In this document: one piece after another, positions 60,723-64,000 of the stretch | How the letters are laid out: each line of letters starts with the position of its first letter | Numbering within the stretch: the first letter of the stretch is position 1 | DNA from: Collinsella sp. | GTDB taxonomy: Bacteria > Actinomycetota > Coriobacteriia > Coriobacteriales > Coriobacteriaceae | Reading direction: 5' to 3' | NCBI GenBank assembly: GCA_019414515.1 | Contig: DXLX01000043.1 | Location: forward strand, 1-64,000 | DNA: 64,000 nucleotides | Program-made: the position numbers and the translations under genes | Notes under the pieces: model-generated | Databases searched by the model: none | What the model saw: only the letters and a program-made list of their open reading frames with translations | Told to the model about the DNA's origin: nothing

Positions 60723-63700
60723 TATTCGGAGCGCAGGGCCTCCACGGGGTCCTTTTTGGACGCGCTGCGAGCGGGCAGCAGGCCGGCAACGACCGTTAGC
60801 AACACAGAAATCGCAATGAGCACCAGCGCATCCTGCACGGGCAGGCTCATCAGATTGGGCACCTGTTTGGCAGCAAGCGCCCAGGCATTAACCGGGAAGC
60901 TCACGGCCACCACGACGACAATGGCAAAGACACCGGCGATAAGCCCCTCAATAAAGGTCTCGGCATTGAATACGTTGGCCACGTTGCGCTTCGACGCGCC
61001 GATCGCGCGCAGGATGCCAATCTCCTTTTTACGCTCCAGCACGCTGATATACGTGATGATGCCGATCATGATGGAGCTCACCACCAAGCTGATGCTCACG
61101 AATGCGATGAGCACCAAGCTGATGGTGTTCACGATGTCGGTCACCGAACCCATGATGATGCCCATGTAGTCGGTGTACGAAATTGCCCGATCATCATGGC
61201 CAGCGGCTTTGACCTGCTTGTTGTACGCATCGATGTGATCGAGTACGCGCTCCTTGGCCTCAAAGTCGCGCGGGAAAATCTTGACCGAGATGGGATCTGC
61301 CTCGTCCGCATAACCCAACGTGGTCAGATTGTTGTCGTAGGTAAGCTTCGACGCCTTCGCATAGCTCATCATGAGCGAGCTCAGGTCCTCGGCGTCCATG
61401 TTGAAATGGATGGCATGAGCAAAGGCACTCGCATCCACGCGCATGGCGCTCGCCAGGTTAGCAAAACTCGACGACATCTGCGTCGCCATCTGGCCCATGA
61501 GCCCTGCTGCGCCTGCCCTGAGCTGAGCTGACACCGTCGCCGCAATCTGATCGCTGATCGACTTCATCACCTGATCCATAGCCTGCTGCAGATACGGAGC
61601 CAGCTGCTTTTGCACATAGTCGGTCATCGCCTGCTGGAGACGCTCTGCCAGGGAATCGCCGCCGAGGGCCTTGAGCTGAGCCAGGCATTGTTGGGCTGCG
61701 GCATCATTCTCAAGATATGTCGAGAATGCGGCAGAGAGCTTTGACGCATCCTTAAGCTCTTCGGGCGACAGTGCCCTAAACTGATCAGACTGCAAAAAGC
61801 CCTCAAACAGCTGGTTGGCAAGCGTTCCCACCTGCTGCATTTGCTCGGGCGTGAGTTCCAGACCGTCAAAGATGCCCGAGAAATCTGGGGCCGGCGCTTT
61901 GGCCATGATGTCGCTGAAGTCGATGTCCCTCCCAACGTCCGAAAGGTCAATGTCCAGCCCGGACAAATCGATACCAGAAAGGTCCATACCGCTGGCTGCA
62001 CCCGAGAGTGCAGATGTATCGAACGAAAACGCACTCTTCAGCGCCGCCTCGTCCACACTGAACATGCTGCCCAGATCCACGCCCTGCTTGGCCTCGCCTT
62101 GCAGTTCGTCGAAGGTTTTGCCCGTAAAGACATCCGTCTCGGGGTGGGCGAGTTGCTCCCGCACAATCTGCGAATCGGCGGCGCGCTCCATAAGCTGACG
62201 AGTTAGTGCATGCGTATAGACAATGCCCGGAGACAACGCGCTCGCGTTGGCCGTCTCGTTGGGTCGTACCACGCCCACAATGTGCACGTCGATACCGTCG
62301 GCAACCTTGGTGGCCATAAAGTCGGCGTCACCAGACATGTCGGTCCACATGCCAGTCTCTTCGTTTTTACGATAGGCATCGGCCGGCGACAACACCTTAA
62401 ACGTCGTGGACAGCGCATCGTCGTAGGTAAAGTCGGTGCCGGACTCGGGCGTCTCAATCTTGCCGTCAGCCGTCATAGCACTGTTAACCAGGTCGTTGAG
62501 CTCATCGATATTCAGCGCACCGATGCTATAGAGCGTGTAGTCGCCCACCGTGCCGCGACTCGAAAGCACCATCACGGCTTCGTTAGCAGACGTAGGCCAA
62601 TGCCCCGCCACGACGTCGTATTGGCTGTCGAGCAGGCTCTGGTCGTCAATCATCTCGTTAAAGACCGAGGTTCCCATGGATTCCATGCTCACCGTTGCCG
62701 CCGAGCTCGCGCCGCCGCTCATGGCCTCGGTCATGGCATTAGGCACCAGCCGGACAGGCCTCTCGTCTCCCTTGCCCGCGCGATAGACAACCGGCGTTAC
62801 GCCATAGCCGTACTGAATGGCGTTAACTTCTTTATCGATGCCGTCACCACCGGCATCAAGCCATGCCTTGAAGCTCGTCATGTCGTTGGACTTAACGCTC
62901 GCAAACATATCCTTTACGGCCGTAACCACGGGAATCTTATCGGTTCCCTGAGCCTTGCCGTCGGTGCCGTCGTCGGATAAATCCTCGCCGTTGGACGCCT
63001 CATCATCCACAGCCCCCTGTCCGCCCATCATGGACGACAGGTCGTAGTCCTGCTTGGAGATCGTAAGCGGGTAACTCGAGAGCGTATCCTCCTCGACCTT
63101 TTTGATGTAGTTGTTCACGCCATTGGAGAGCGCCAAGATCGCCGCGATACCGATAATGCCAATCGACCCCGCAAAGGCCGTCATGGCCGTACGGCCTTTT
63201 TTGGTCATGAGGTTTCGGGCAGAAAGCCCCAGCGCCGTCACAAAGCTCATCGAGGTTTTGCGCGTAGGCTTTGCCTCGCGACGCGCGGCCTTGGCAACAT
63301 CGAAGGGGTCGGAATCGTCGGTGATCTTGCCGTCCGCCAGATTGACGATGCGCGTGGCATATTGGTACGCCAGCTCGGGATTGTGCGTGACCATGATGAC
63401 CAGGCGGTCGCGCGCCACGTCCTTGAGCAGGTCCATGACCTGTACGGATGTCGTTGAATCCAAAGCGCCGGTCGGCTCGTCTGCCAGCACAATCTCGGGA
63501 TCATTAATCAGGGCGCGGGCGATGGCCACGCGCTGCATCTGCCCGCCCGAAAGTTGGCTCGGGCGCTTGTTAACGTGCTCGCCCAGGCCGACTTTCTCCA
63601 ACGCCTCGCGCGCACGCTGGCGGCGCTCAGCATGCCCCACGCCCGTGAGCGTGAGCGCCAGCTCCACGTTTTCCAAAATGGTCTGATGCGGAATGAGGTT

Positions 63701-63976
63701 ATAGCTTTGGAACACAAAGCCGATGCGGTTGTTGCGGTAGGCATCCCAATCGCGATCGTGAAAGTCCTTGGTCGAAATACCGTCGATCAGCAGGTCGCCG
63801 GAATCGAAATGATCGAGCCCACCGATAACGTTGAGCATCGTAGTTTTGCCCGAGCCCGAGGGACCCAGAATGGCCACGAACTCGTTATCGCGAAAAGCCA
63901 GGCTTACGCTGTCGAGCGCCACCTGCGTAAACGACTGGGTAACGTACCTTTTGCAAATTCCTTTGAGCTCCAACAT
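60722..63976 (-). CDS. MacB-like ABC transporter, ATPase-permease fusion
   Basis: A 1084-residue fusion. The N-terminal ATPase has Walker A GPSGSGKTT at 38-46, signature LSGGQMQRVAIA and Walker B IVLADEPTGALD. A membrane segment follows at about 270-290, then a long extracytoplasmic region (about 295-930) including a Gln/Ala/Leu-rich coiled part with MQQVGTLANQLFEG and the repeated motif DLSGIDLSGLDIDLSD, and three C-terminal FtsX-type segments (ALVLIAFVSISLVVSSIMIG; LERKKEIGILRAIGASKRNV). It probably exports or extracts lipids or peptides or acts mechanically. The start at 63976 follows GAGAGG; an upstream TTG is adjacent to that site and is rejected. The C-terminal end abuts a family A repeat. 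Confidence 0.9.
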   Translation of the reverse strand: MLELKGICKRYVTQSFTQVALDSVSLAFRDNEFVAILGPSGSGKTTMLNVIGGLDHFDSGDLLIDGISTKDFHDRDWDAYRNNRIGFVFQSYNLIPHQTILENVELALTLTGVGHAERRQRAREALEKVGLGEHVNKRPSQLSGGQMQRVAIARALINDPEIVLADEPTGALDSTTSVQVMDLLKDVARDRLVIMVTHNPELAYQYATRIVNLADGKITDDSDPFDVAKAARREAKPTRKTSMSFVTALGLSARNLMTKKGRTAMTAFAGSIGIIGIAAILALSNGVNNYIKKVEEDTLSSYPLTISKQDYDLSSMMGGQGAVDDEASNGEDLSDDGTDGKAQGTDKIPVVTAVKDMFASVKSNDMTSFKAWLDAGGDGIDKEVNAIQYGYGVTPVVYRAGKGDERPVRLVPNAMTEAMSGGASSAATVSMESMGTSVFNEMIDDQSLLDSQYDVVAGHWPTSANEAVMVLSSRGTVGDYTLYSIGALNIDELNDLVNSAMTADGKIETPESGTDFTYDDALSTTFKVLSPADAYRKNEETGMWTDMSGDADFMATKVADGIDVHIVGVVRPNETANASALSPGIVYTHALTRQLMERAADSQIVREQLAHPETDVFTGKTFDELQGEAKQGVDLGSMFSVDEAALKSAFSFDTSALSGAASGMDLSGIDLSGLDIDLSDVGRDIDFSDIMAKAPAPDFSGIFDGLELTPEQMQQVGTLANQLFEGFLQSDQFRALSPEELKDASKLSAAFSTYLENDAAAQQCLAQLKALGGDSLAERLQQAMTDYVQKQLAPYLQQAMDQVMKSISDQIAATVSAQLRAGAAGLMGQMATQMSSSFANLASAMRVDASAFAHAIHFNMDAEDLSSLMMSYAKASKLTYDNNLTTLGYADEADPISVKIFPRDFEAKERVLDHIDAYNKQVKAAGHDDRAISYTDYMGIIMGSVTDIVNTISLVLIAFVSISLVVSSIMIGIITYISVLERKKEIGILRAIGASKRNVANVFNAETFIEGLIAGVFAIVVVVAVSFPVNAWALAAKQVPNLMSLPVQDALVLIAISVLLTVVAGLLPARSASKKDPVEALRSE

Positions 63977-64000
63977 GGACGGCAACCTCTCCCGCGCGGG

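Overview
The window is a 64 kb stretch of a GC-rich bacterial chromosome. Protein flavour, gene density, the extracytoplasmic-sensor hybrid kinases, the EFR1-type ferredoxin and the short palindromic intergenic repeats fit a Collinsella-like member of the Coriobacteriia (Actinomycetota, anaerobic gut bacteria). This assignment is an inference: there is no rRNA or classical marker gene in the window. I saw no tRNA, rRNA or classical CRISPR array.

Layout. 1-9.4 kb: a small sortase-type surface protein without a signal peptide, an esterase, a frameshifted uracil permease, a MetE-like/LysR/HAD cluster, then a TPP riboswitch with terminator driving thiM - thiamine-binding protein - thiE, and a patatin lipase. 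9.7-14 kb: two paralogous c-di-GMP enzymes (GGDEF-PAS-GGDEF, one also with EAL). 14-18 kb: an IS30 transposase relic, flavin reductase, ArsC-like protein, CobW GTPase and TrmL. 18-28.4 kb: an accessory-looking stretch with lower-GC DUF4230-like and secreted proteins, a serine recombinase, two paralogous winged-helix AAA ATPases each preceded by three phased direct repeats, UvrA2, a GNAT and a TetM-like GTPase. 28.6-39.7 kb: housekeeping and transport (RsmJ, RlmA, MATE, LysR plus a nonsense-interrupted EamA transporter, Ung, SDR, a queuosine-precursor transporter with a candidate preQ1 riboswitch, RF3). 39.8-40.1 kb: an array of eight 15-mers in strictly alternating orientation every 40 bp. 40.2-46.6 kb: a YtrA-type GntR/ABC operon, EamA, EFR1 ferredoxin plus ClC, K+ channel plus LOG. 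46.9-53.4 kb: two periplasmic-binding hybrid histidine kinase systems, one fused (frameshifted) and one split. 53.5-64 kb: PatB/MalY aminotransferase, TrmO, an XRE-zinc ribbon-TipAS regulator, glutaredoxin, a repeat-rich gene-poor zone with an orphan antitoxin-like gene, Dus, a membrane protein, a 184 bp inverted-repeat element and a large MacB-like ABC transporter.

Three otherwise intact genes carry a single lesion each (uracil permease C-tract frameshift, EamA in-frame TGA, hybrid kinase frameshift), which may be real decay, phase variation or assembly error. At least six intergenic repeat families are present. The strongest candidates for something undescribed are the 40-bp-phased alternating 15-mer array (39826-40120) and the pair of winged-helix AAA ATPases with phased triple-repeat promoters (20773-21945 and 25139-26320).
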